Source: Pseudoflavonifractor_A sp022772585 (lineage in GTDB: Bacteria > Bacillota > Clostridia > Oscillospirales > Oscillospiraceae). Taken from it: a stretch of 64,000 nt of DNA. The translations under genes and the position numbers were made by a program. Every line of letters starts with the position of its first letter. Positions within the stretch are counted from its first letter, which is position 1. The notes under the pieces were generated by a model. That model made no database searches. It had not been told where the DNA came from and worked only from the letters and a program-made list of their open reading frames with translations. Shown piece by piece: positions 24,430 through 31,973 of this stretch. Location: positions 1 to 64,000 of the forward strand of contig NZ_JBQHUB010000004.1 in the NCBI RefSeq assembly GCF_052065415.1, given 5' to 3'.

Positions 24430-25569
24430 ATGAAAATGAAGCGAAATGGCCCTCTGCCCTCCATCCTTCTCACCCTGGCCATGGTCCTTGGCCTGCTGCC
24501 CGTGAGCGCGCTGGCCGCCGAGGGGATCAGCAACAGTGGGCAGATCCACGAGGAGGAGTACACCATCGTCTACAAGTGCGGCGACGATTTCACCCTCACC
24601 CCGGAGGAGGGCGCTGAGGAATATGTGGGCGCGCCCCTGAACGGCCACACCTTTGTGGGCATCAAGCAGGCCACGTGGAGCATCGTCTACACCGGTCTGG
24701 ACCTGACCGATGAGGAGTGGGCCGATATGCAGCAGGCCATCCTGGCCCGGAACAAGGGTCAGGGCAACCTGTCCCCTGGCAAACAGGTGATGCGCTTCGA
24801 TGGCTGTCCGGATACCTACACGAACACCGGCAAGGGCGGCAGCGCCACCTATTATGTGGTGGAACTGGACGGCGAGATCTATGTTCTTGCCCCCAATACC
24901 GGCAGCGTCAGCCATTTCTACTTTGGTGACTACGGCGTGGAGCCCGAAGAGCCTGATGAGACCCCCGAACCCAGTGACACCCCCGAACCCAGTGAGACTC
25001 CCGAACCCAGTGAGACCCCCGAGCCCAGCCAGACTCCCGAGCCCAGCCAGACCCCCGAGCCCAGTGAGACCCCCGAACCCAGTGAGACCCCCGAACCCAG
25101 TGAGACCCCCGAGCCCAGCGCGAGTCCCGAGCCCAGCGAGACTCCCAAGCCCAGCGCGAGTCCCGAGCCCAGCGAGACTCCCGAGCCCAGCGAGACTCCC
25201 GAGCCCAGCGCGAGTCCCGAGCCCAGCGAGGAGCCCGAGCCCAGCCGTTCTCCCAGACTCAGCGCAAAGCCCCAGCCCCAGCCGGAGGAAGTGCTTGAGA
25301 TCGGGGAGCCCGAAGTCCCTCTGGCGGTCCTTCCCGAGCCTGAGGAGACCGTGACGCTGGAGGAGCCTGAAGTCCCCCTGGCCCTGCTGCCTGAGCCAGA
25401 AGAGCCCCAGCCTGAGATTGTGGAGGAGCCTACGCCTCTGGGTGAGCTGCCCCAGACCGGCATGACCGCGGCTCCCGCTGCCGGAATGACCGCCGTTCTG
25501 GCGGCATGCGCCGCATGCCTGACCCTGGCCGGCGCCGCCCTTCTCCGCCGCAGGGAGGACGAGAAGTAA
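24430..25569 (+). CDS. LPxTG-anchored surface protein with Pro/Glu/Ser/Thr repeats
   Basis: This 379-aa secreted protein has a signal peptide (charged MKMKRNG, hydrophobic core, cleavage after ALA near residue 30). A globular part of about 145 residues follows (about 31-175), with no family recognised. Then come 17 six-residue repeats of the TPEPSE type (about residues 178-279). An acidic region with repeated PEVPLALLPEPEE precedes a sortase signal LPQTG at about 340-344, with a hydrophobic helix and RRREDEK tail. Sortase would attach it to peptidoglycan; the repeats would act as a wall-spanning stalk. No sortase gene is in the window. Confidence 0.87.
   Translation: MKMKRNGPLPSILLTLAMVLGLLPVSALAAEGISNSGQIHEEEYTIVYKCGDDFTLTPEEGAEEYVGAPLNGHTFVGIKQATWSIVYTGLDLTDEEWADMQQAILARNKGQGNLSPGKQVMRFDGCPDTYTNTGKGGSATYYVVELDGEIYVLAPNTGSVSHFYFGDYGVEPEEPDETPEPSDTPEPSETPEPSETPEPSQTPEPSQTPEPSETPEPSETPEPSETPEPSASPEPSETPKPSASPEPSETPEPSETPEPSASPEPSEEPEPSRSPRLSAKPQPQPEEVLEIGEPEVPLAVLPEPEETVTLEEPEVPLALLPEPEEPQPEIVEEPTPLGELPQTGMTAAPAAGMTAVLAACAACLTLAGAALLRRREDEK
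24961..25266 (+). repeat. 18-bp tandem repeats encoding TPEPSE
   Basis: About 17 units of 18 bp lie in frame within the surface protein gene. Neighbouring units differ mainly at GAA/GAG, AGT/AGC and in the last codon (Glu, Gln, Ala, Asp). Blocks of units with the same spelling occur together, as expected from recent unequal exchange, so copy number is likely to vary between strains. Confidence 0.92.
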
Positions 25570-25594
25570 GACTTCCGCTGCGCATCATGACATA

Positions 25595-25625
25595 AAAATG
25601 GCCGCCCGTTAAGGGCGGCCATTTT
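25595..25625. terminator. bidirectional terminator between LPxTG gene and azlD
   Basis: AAAATGGCCGCCC pairs with GGGCGGCCATTTT around a GTTAA loop. Both flanks carry A/T runs, so it can serve the converging genes. Confidence 0.85.
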
Positions 25626-25635
25626 GACATATTGT

Positions 25636-26010
25636 TCAGGCAAAGACGGTCTGCACCAGGACCATGTACAGGATGGTGCCGCCAAAGATGGAGAGCAGAT
25701 TGTTGTGCTTCCACAGATGGAGGGCCACCACCACTGCCGCGGCGATGAAGCCGGGGAGCCACTGGCCCAGGGCGGCGGCCTCCAGCAGTCCGCCGGAGAC
25801 AAGGCCGGTGGCAAAGGCGACGATATTGTCCTTGAGGCAGTAGACGATGAGCATGGCGATGATGGAGGGAGGCAGGACCCGGCCCAGATAGAGCACCAGC
25901 TTGGGAGGGTGCTCCCCCCGGTCGAAGAACAGGAAGGGCATGGCCCGGGTGAGGAAGGTGACGGCGGCCATCACGGCGATGGAGGCCACGGCCTGCAGGG
26001 GCGTCAGCAT
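25636..26010 (-). CDS. azlD: AzlD-family branched-chain amino acid export subunit
   Basis: This 124-aa membrane protein has four hydrophobic segments. The N-terminal TFLTRAMPFLFF and RVLPPSIIAML are characteristic of the small AzlD/YgaH subunit. Together with AzlC it exports branched-chain amino acids or analogues across the cell membrane. GGAAAGGAGG precedes the ATG, and the first 7 nt overlap the end of azlC, so the two are translationally coupled. A convergent terminator follows. Confidence 0.9.
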   Translation of the reverse strand: MLTPLQAVASIAVMAAVTFLTRAMPFLFFDRGEHPPKLVLYLGRVLPPSIIAMLIVYCLKDNIVAFATGLVSGGLLEAAALGQWLPGFIAAAVVVALHLWKHNNLLSIFGGTILYMVLVQTVFA

Positions 26011-26726
26011 GTGCCCGCCTCCTTTCCGGCGGAGGCGGGGACGCCGGGGTCGTCCAGCCTGTCCCGCAAAAGGAGCAGCGCCAGCACGATGACCCCCAGC
26101 GCCGGGAGGAGCATATTGCTCTTGCCCACCAGCAGCAGGCTCACCAGAGTGGTGGCCGCGCCCAGCACGGCGGGCAGATGGCTCTTGTAGCTCTCCCACT
26201 GTTCCACGGCGATGACCACGAAGAGGGCGGTCATGGCGAAGTCGATGCCGGTGGTGTCGATGGGCAGCAGGGCCCCGGCCAGCGCGCCGATCACCGAACC
26301 CAGGATCCAGTAGGACTGGTCCAGCAGGGCAATGGAGAAATAGAAATTCCGGGGATTTACTCCCACCGGGGCCTGCACCGAGCTGAGCAGGGCATAGGTC
26401 TCGTCGGTAAGGGAGAAGATCATGTAGAATTTCCGAAGGCCCATGCCGCGGAATTTTTCCAGCATGGACAGGCCGTACACCAGGTGCCGGAAGTTGATGA
26501 TCAGGGTCATCAGCGCCACGGTGCCCAGGGCGGCGCAGGAGGAGAGCAGGCTTACCCCCAGGTACTGCCCGGAGCCGGCGTAGATGGTCAGGCTCATGAA
26601 AAAGGCCCAGATAAAATTGTAGCCGATGGACTGGAGCATGAAGCCAAAGGCAATGCCGATGGCCAGATAGCCCATCAGGACCGGGATGGTCACCGGAAAG
26701 GCGGCGGCCAGTGCTTTGCGGTCCAT
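26004..26726 (-). CDS. azlC: AzlC-family branched-chain amino acid export permease
   Basis: This 240-aa permease of the LIV-E family has about seven membrane segments. Typical blocks are PVLMGYLAIGIAFGF, YAGSGQY, LMTLIINFRHLVYGLSM and FSLTDETYAL. AzlC and AzlD together form the exporter. The ATG at 26726 fits the family N-terminus; a GTG at 26738 in the same frame is possible because GGGGAA lies just upstream of it. It is transcribed leftward ahead of azlD. The N-terminal part of azlD overlaps its last 7 nt. Confidence 0.9.
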   Translation of the reverse strand: MDRKALAAAFPVTIPVLMGYLAIGIAFGFMLQSIGYNFIWAFFMSLTIYAGSGQYLGVSLLSSCAALGTVALMTLIINFRHLVYGLSMLEKFRGMGLRKFYMIFSLTDETYALLSSVQAPVGVNPRNFYFSIALLDQSYWILGSVIGALAGALLPIDTTGIDFAMTALFVVIAVEQWESYKSHLPAVLGAATTLVSLLLVGKSNMLLPALGVIVLALLLLRDRLDDPGVPASAGKEAGTC

Positions 26727-26949
26727 AGGTTTGGTCACTTCCCCATTGAAATGATATAAAACGCGGAGTCTAATACGGTATTGTACTAAAAGAGCAGAGA
26801 AAATGCAAGCGGGGGCCGGCGCGGCTCCGGCAGTTTTTCATACCCGCAGGGACCGCGCCCGGCGGGGAGCGGCAGAGTACCATTTCACCGGAAAACGTGA
26901 TACAATAGACAGGCCGCCCGCCGGGGGGCGGATTGTTCACAAAATGTGG

Positions 26950-26995
26950 TTGTTTTTTCAAAAGGGTCCGGTATAATACTGGTCATATATACCGG
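26950..26995 (+). promoter_or_regulatory. promoter and putative operator of the lipid kinase gene
   Basis: TTGTTT (26950-26955), 16 nt, TATAAT (26972-26977). The inverted repeat CCGGTATA (26969-26976) with TATACCGG (26988-26995) spans the -10 box and start site, a placement typical of a repressor site. The rest of the 250-bp gap upstream (26739-26949) holds a GC-rich hairpin near 26912-26931 but no gene. Confidence 0.65.
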
Positions 26996-27011
26996 ATAAG
27001 GAGGGCGGGAT

Positions 27012-27902
27012 ATGAAACGCCTGCTGCTTTTATATAATCCCCACGCGGGAAAGGGAAAGATCAAGAGCCGCATCCCCGATATCGTGGACAGCTTTACCAA
27101 GGCCGGCTGGCTGGTGACCATTCGGCCTACCCAGGGGAAGGGGGACGCCGTGACGGCGGCCGGAGAACTGGGCGGAGATTTTGACCGGGTGGTGTGCTGC
27201 GGGGGAGACGGAACCCTCCATGAGACGGTGACCGGCCTCATGAGTCTGCCATGCCGACCGCCGGTGGGCTATCTCCCGGCGGGGACCACCAACGATTTCG
27301 CCCGCAACCTCCATCTGCCCCGCAGCTACGCGGGCAAGACCGAGACTGCTGCCGGGGGCGTGCTGCGGCCGGTGGATATCGGCAGCTTCAACAGTGAGTA
27401 TTTCATCTATGTGGCGGCCTTCGGCGCCTTTACCGATGTGGCCTACGACACGCCTCAGCAGTTCAAGAATATGTTCGGCCACCTGGCCTATCTGCTGGAG
27501 GGCGCCGCCCGTCTCACCTCCATCCAGTCCTACCGCCTGCGGGTGGAGCACGACGGCGGAATGGAGGAGGGCGACTTCATCTATGGCATGGTGAGCAACA
27601 CCGTGTCGGTGGGGGGCTTTAAAGGGATCTCCCCCGACCTGGTGGAGCTGGACGACGGATTGTTCGAGGTGGTGCTGGTGCGCCAGCCCCAGAACGCCGC
27701 CCAGCTCCAGAGCATCATCCGGTCGCTGGTGCAGACCACGCCTGAGCCGGGCGGGGCGGTGGTGGCCTTCCGTACCGCCCATCTGCGGGTGACCTGCGCT
27801 GACGAGCTGCCCTGGACCCTGGACGGGGAATACGGCGGCGCGCCCCGGGTGGCTGAGATCCAAAACGTGAAACAGGCGGTGATGATCGCCCACGGGAAGT
27901 AG
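27012..27902 (+). CDS. diacylglycerol/lipid kinase-family protein (YegS/DgkB-like)
   Basis: This 296-aa soluble lipid kinase of the DAGK catalytic family phosphorylates diacylglycerol or related lipids at the membrane and feeds phospholipid recycling. Motifs present are NPHAGKGK near residue 9, CGGDGTLHE (nucleotide-binding glycine loop) near 64-72, PAGTTNDFAR and the C-terminal WTLDGEYGG. An AAGGAGGG ribosome site precedes the ATG. It is followed after 45 nt by mnmG and probably shares its transcript. The lipid substrate is not determined. Confidence 0.9.
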   Translation: MKRLLLLYNPHAGKGKIKSRIPDIVDSFTKAGWLVTIRPTQGKGDAVTAAGELGGDFDRVVCCGGDGTLHETVTGLMSLPCRPPVGYLPAGTTNDFARNLHLPRSYAGKTETAAGGVLRPVDIGSFNSEYFIYVAAFGAFTDVAYDTPQQFKNMFGHLAYLLEGAARLTSIQSYRLRVEHDGGMEEGDFIYGMVSNTVSVGGFKGISPDLVELDDGLFEVVLVRQPQNAAQLQSIIRSLVQTTPEPGGAVVAFRTAHLRVTCADELPWTLDGEYGGAPRVAEIQNVKQAVMIAHGK

Positions 27903-27947
27903 TCTCCCGGGCGGCTTTTCCGCCGAAAAAAGACTGGGAGCGAGACC

Positions 27948-29810
27948 ATGGACTATGATGCGGGACAATATGATATCGCGGTGATCGGCGCGGGCCACGC
28001 GGGGATCGAGGCGGCCCTTGCCGCTGCCCGGATGGGACTGAAAACGCTGTGTTTTACGGTGAACCTGGACGCGGTGGGCAACATGCCCTGCAACCCGGCC
28101 ATCGGCGGCACCGGAAAGGGCCACCTGGTCCGGGAGCTGGACGCCCTGGGCGGCGAGATGGCCCGGGCGGCCGACCGGGCCTGCATCCAGTACCGGGTGC
28201 TGAACAAGGGAAAGGGGCCGGCGGTGTGGTCCCTGCGGGCCCAGGCCGACCGGCGGGAGTACCAGAAGATCATGAAGCACACCCTGGAGCGGCAGGAAAA
28301 CCTGTGGGTGAAGCAGGCCGAGGTCACCGGGATCTGCACGGAGGGCGGAGCGGTCTCCGCCGTGCGTACCGCCGCCGGGGCGGTGTACCGGGTGAAGGCG
28401 GCGGTGGTGGCCACCGGCACCCACCTGGGCGGGCGCACCATCATGGGCGAAGTGACCCGGGACTCCGGCCCTGACGGGCTGGCGGCCGCTCTCCCCCTGA
28501 CAGACAGCCTGCGGGGGCTGGGGCTTTCCCTCCGCCGCTTCAAGACGGGCACCCCGCCCCGGGTCAACGCCCGCAGCGTGGATTTTTCCAAAATGGAGCT
28601 TCAGCCCGGGGACGAGACAACGGTCCCCTTCTCCTTTGAGACGGAGCAGCCCCCGCAGAACAGGGCGGTGTGCCACCTTACCTACACCAACCAGCGGACC
28701 CATGCGGTCATCCGGGCCAATCTGGACCGGTCTCCCCTTTTCTCGGGGGTCATCGAGGGGGTTGGGCCCCGGTACTGCCCCTCCATTGAGGACAAGGTGG
28801 TCCGCTTTGCCGACAAGGAGCGCCACCAGCTCTTCGTGGAGCCCATGGGGCTGGACACCGAGGAGCTGTACATCCAGGGCCTCTCCTCCTCCCTGCCTGA
28901 GGAGGTACAGGTGGCCATGATCCACACCATACCGGGCCTGGAGCGGGCCGAAATGACCCGTCCGGCCTATGCCATTGAGTACGACTGCGTGGACCCCACC
29001 GAACTGCTGCCCACCCTGGAGTGCAAAAAAGTGCCCGGCCTTTACGGAGCGGGTCAGTTCAACGGTTCCTCCGGCTATGAGGAGGCGGCGGTGCAGGGCT
29101 TTGTGGCGGGGGTGAACGCCGCCCTCAAGATTTTGGGCAGGCCTCCCATGGTCATCGGCCGGGATCAGGGGTACATCGGCGTTCTCATCGACGACCTGGT
29201 GACCAAAGGCACCAACGAGCCCTACCGCATGATGACCTCCCGCACCGAGTACCGCCTCCTCCACCGGCAGGACAACGCCGACCAGCGGCTGTGCCCCATC
29301 GGCCACCGGATCGGTCTGGTCAGCGACGAGCGCTGCCGCCGGGTGCTGGACAAGTACGCCGCCGTGGAAAAGGAGCGCAAACGGCTGGAGCACACCGGAG
29401 CCGCCCCCTCTCCCGCGCTGGACGAGATGCTCTCCGCCCATGGGGAGCCTCCGGCACCCAACGGCGCCCGGCTGGCCGACCTGCTGCGGCGGCCCCGCAT
29501 CGGGTACGGGGATCTGGCCCCCTTTGACCCGGAGCGGCCCGGCCTCTCCGCCGCAGTGGCCGAGGCGGTGGAGATCGCCGTAAAGTATCAGGGCTATATC
29601 GACAAGCAGCTCCGCCAGGTGGAGGAGATGCGCCGGCTGGAGAGCCGGCTTCTCCCGCCGGATCTGGATTACCGGACGATGGAGGGCCTGCGGCTGGAGG
29701 CCCGGGAGAAGCTCAGCCGCATCCGCCCGCTGAATCTGGGACAGGCCAGCCGGATCTCCGGCGTGTCCCCCGCCGATGTGGCGGTACTTATGGTGGCGCT
29801 GGAGCGGTGA
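27948..29810 (+). CDS. mnmG: tRNA uridine-5-carboxymethylaminomethyl modification enzyme MnmG
   Basis: MnmG (GidA) is an FAD enzyme that, with MnmE, forms cmnm5U34 in tRNAs. The product is 620 aa, the full family length. It carries the dinucleotide fold VIGAGHAGIEAALAAARMG, the cysteine signature NMPCNPAIGGTGKGHLVREIDALGG (with L for I here), FKTGTPPRV, QFNGSSGYEEAAVQG and the C-terminal SRISGVSPADVAVLM block. It lies after the lipid kinase gene rather than beside mnmE. A large repeat region follows. Confidence 0.96.
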   Translation: MDYDAGQYDIAVIGAGHAGIEAALAAARMGLKTLCFTVNLDAVGNMPCNPAIGGTGKGHLVRELDALGGEMARAADRACIQYRVLNKGKGPAVWSLRAQADRREYQKIMKHTLERQENLWVKQAEVTGICTEGGAVSAVRTAAGAVYRVKAAVVATGTHLGGRTIMGEVTRDSGPDGLAAALPLTDSLRGLGLSLRRFKTGTPPRVNARSVDFSKMELQPGDETTVPFSFETEQPPQNRAVCHLTYTNQRTHAVIRANLDRSPLFSGVIEGVGPRYCPSIEDKVVRFADKERHQLFVEPMGLDTEELYIQGLSSSLPEEVQVAMIHTIPGLERAEMTRPAYAIEYDCVDPTELLPTLECKKVPGLYGAGQFNGSSGYEEAAVQGFVAGVNAALKILGRPPMVIGRDQGYIGVLIDDLVTKGTNEPYRMMTSRTEYRLLHRQDNADQRLCPIGHRIGLVSDERCRRVLDKYAAVEKERKRLEHTGAAPSPALDEMLSAHGEPPAPNGARLADLLRRPRIGYGDLAPFDPERPGLSAAVAEAVEIAVKYQGYIDKQLRQVEEMRRLESRLLPPDLDYRTMEGLRLEAREKLSRIRPLNLGQASRISGVSPADVAVLMVALER

Positions 29811-30270
29811 GTTTTCCCCGCCTACGGGCGGGACATGCGCTCGCCGCGCGGGCCGCCTGCCCGGCGAGGGCCCCATTTCTTTTGCCTAAAGAAATGGGGG
29901 AAAGAAAACGCCCAAAGGGGTGCACGGCCCCCCTTTGGAATCCCCTAATACGGGGGAGTTCTTACGCAGTGCCCACGTTGACAGAGCTCTTCCGCGCTGC
30001 CTGTGTGGCGCCTCCCCGCCGTATGTCTGCACCATGCGAGCGTGGCGGAGAGCTATCTTGATTTTGATGGCACCGGGGGAGCGGCCTTCGGATAGGGAGG
30101 GAGTCCAGAGGGAGGGCTGGGCCTCCCTCTGGCTCTTTTCTTTCCCCTTTCTTTTCGGGAAAAGAAAGGGGCGCCGTCCGCGCAGGACAACGCCCCCGCC
30201 CGCCCGCAGGCGGGCCAACCCCCGTCCCGCCCGTGGGCGGGCAGAACTTCCGGGTGAGCAAGAGGTGAGC
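29811..30270. repeat. 460-bp composite of two inverted palindromic repeat arms
   Basis: Left arm (about 29811-29955) and right arm (about 30090-30250) are inverted versions of one design. Each has a GC-rich segment with CGGGCGGGAC, then a hairpin CCCC(A)TTTCTTTT/AAAGAAA(T)GGGG (29871-29900 left, 30144-30171 right). AAAGAAAA follows, then a second hairpin (AAAGGGG/CCCCTTT left, CCAGAGGGAG/CTCCCTCTGG right) and a CCC end. The 130-bp centre shows no gene. The layout resembles BIME/REP pairs of other bacteria. No protein with a ribosome site was found here. Confidence 0.75.
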
Positions 30271-30272
30271 AT

Positions 30273-30890
30273 ATGCGTGTAATGGATCTGTCCCACCCCA
30301 TTTCCGGCGGGATGCCGGTATGGCCGGGGGACCCGGCGGCGGCGTTGGAGCGGGTTTCCGACGTGGAGCGGGACGGTTTTCAGGTGACCCGGCTGACCCT
30401 GGGCTCCCACACCGGCACCCATATGGACGCTCCGGGCCACGTGCTCCCCGGGGGAGCCACGCTGGACAGCCTGCCGCCCGGGACCTTTGTGGGGACGGCG
30501 GCGGTGACCCGGGGATTCCCCAGCCTGGAGGAGCTCTCCGCCCTGGAGGGGGTGGACTTTCTGCTCTTTTCCACCGGATGGGAGGGGGAATGGGGAAAAC
30601 CAACGTATTTTTCCGGCTATCCTGTGCCGCCGCGGGGAATATTGGAGCGGATCGTCCACATGGGAGTAAAGGGTGTGGGGATGGATACCCCCTCTCCCGA
30701 CACCCCCGACCGGCTGGACCACCACCGGCTGCTGCTGGGCGCGGGGCTGGTGGTGGTGGAAAACCTGACCGGGCTGGCGGCGCTGGCGGGGCAGATGATG
30801 CCCTTCTGCGCCCTGCCCCTTCCCTTCCGGGGGAGCGACGGCGGCCCGGTGCGGGCTTTGGCCTTTTTGGACGATCAGATGGAGGAATGA
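30273..30890 (+). CDS. cyclase-family protein (kynurenine formamidase-like)
   Basis: This 205-aa metal-dependent hydrolase of the cyclase/KynB family has the signature GSHTGTHMDAPGH (metal ligands His and Asp), an N-terminal DLSHPISGGMPVWPGD and the late ENLTGL motif. Members cleave N-formylkynurenine or other amides and lactones. No tryptophan-degradation genes are nearby, so the substrate is open. An AGAGGTGAGC ribosome site precedes the ATG. Its stop codon overlaps the mnmA start (ATGA), so the two are coupled. Confidence 0.85.
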   Translation: MRVMDLSHPISGGMPVWPGDPAAALERVSDVERDGFQVTRLTLGSHTGTHMDAPGHVLPGGATLDSLPPGTFVGTAAVTRGFPSLEELSALEGVDFLLFSTGWEGEWGKPTYFSGYPVPPRGILERIVHMGVKGVGMDTPSPDTPDRLDHHRLLLGAGLVVVENLTGLAALAGQMMPFCALPLPFRGSDGGPVRALAFLDDQMEE

Positions 30891-31912
30891 CTTTGAACAA
30901 ACCCAAGGTGGTGCTTGGCCTGTCCGGCGGAGTGGACTCCGCCGTGGCGGCCCGGCTTTTGCGCGAGAACTACGACGTGACCTGCCTCTGGCTGGACATC
31001 GGCCTGGGGGGCGGCGAGGACGCTGCCGCCGTGGCGGAGGAGCTGGGCCTGCCCTTTGAGACCGGGGACATCCGCCCGGCGCTGGAGGAGCGGGTCTGCG
31101 CTCCCTTTGCCGCCGGTTATCTGGCGGGACACACCCCCCTGCCCTGCGCGCTGTGCAACCCCACGGTGAAATTCCCCGCCCTGCTGGCTCTGGCCGGCCG
31201 GATCGGGGCGGACTGCGTGGCCACCGGGCACTATGCCCGGCGGGGGACCGGGGCCGATGGCCGGGCCCTGCTGCGCAAGGGGATGCCGGCCAACGACCAG
31301 TCCTATATGCTCGCCCGGCTGCCCCAGGAGATCCTGCGCCGCTGCGTGTTCCCCCTGGGGGAGCTGGAGAAGGCCCAGGTGCGGGCGCTGGCGGAGGATT
31401 CCGGCATCCCGGTGGCTCACAAGCCCGATTCCATGGAGATCTGCTTTATCCCCGACGGGGACTACGCCGCCTGGCTGGACCGCCGGGGGGCCACCCCGCC
31501 TCCCGGTAACTTTGTGGACCGGGAGGGCAGGGTGCTGGGCCGCCACCTGGGTATCCACCACTACACCCTGGGCCAGCGCCGGGGGCTGGGGGTCTCAGGT
31601 CCCCACCGCTATTTCGTCTCTGCCATCCGGCCGGAGCGCAACGAGGTGGTGCTCTCCGACGGCAGCGACCTCTATACCGACCTGGCCCGCTGCGCCGACC
31701 TGAACTGGATCGCCGTTCCGGGGCTGGAGGGGCCCATGGAGGTCACGGTCCGGCTCCGCCATTCCCGTACCGAGACCCCGGCAGTGATTCTGCCCCGGGG
31801 GGACGGGGTGGAGATCCGGATGAAAGAGCCCGCCCGGGCCCCCACGCCGGGCCAGCTGGCCGTTTTCTACCAGGAAGATATTGTAATAGGAAGCGGATGG
31901 ATTATCTCTTAA
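30887..31912 (+). CDS. mnmA: tRNA-specific 2-thiouridylase MnmA
   Basis: MnmA inserts sulfur at C2 of the wobble U34 in tRNAs for Lys, Glu and Gln. It has 341 aa. The PP-loop LGLSGGVDSAV opens the ATPase domain. CALCNPTVKF holds the first catalytic cysteine and SMEICFIPDGDY the second. GHYAR and LGQRRGLGV are also present. The ATG overlaps the previous stop; GGAGG lies 7 nt before an in-frame TTG at 30893, which may be the true start. Another wobble-uridine enzyme, mnmG, is encoded just upstream. Confidence 0.95.
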   Translation: MTLNKPKVVLGLSGGVDSAVAARLLRENYDVTCLWLDIGLGGGEDAAAVAEELGLPFETGDIRPALEERVCAPFAAGYLAGHTPLPCALCNPTVKFPALLALAGRIGADCVATGHYARRGTGADGRALLRKGMPANDQSYMLARLPQEILRRCVFPLGELEKAQVRALAEDSGIPVAHKPDSMEICFIPDGDYAAWLDRRGATPPPGNFVDREGRVLGRHLGIHHYTLGQRRGLGVSGPHRYFVSAIRPERNEVVLSDGSDLYTDLARCADLNWIAVPGLEGPMEVTVRLRHSRTETPAVILPRGDGVEIRMKEPARAPTPGQLAVFYQEDIVIGSGWIIS

Positions 31913-31915
31913 AAT

Positions 31916-31944
31916 TTGACAAATTACCCTTCCTGTGCTATACT
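31916..31944 (+). promoter_or_regulatory. strong vegetative promoter of the secreted-protein gene
   Basis: TTGACA (31916-31921), exactly 17 nt, TATACT (31939-31944), immediately after the mnmA stop and 30 nt before the TTG start codon of the next gene. Confidence 0.85.
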
Positions 31945-31973
31945 GGAATAAATAAACCAGGGAGGGAAAGGGT

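Noticed and set aside
24961..25266. Regular 18-bp repeats that might be a CRISPR or satellite
   Set aside because: There are no spacers, the units are contiguous and in frame, and they code for a typical cell-wall stalk.
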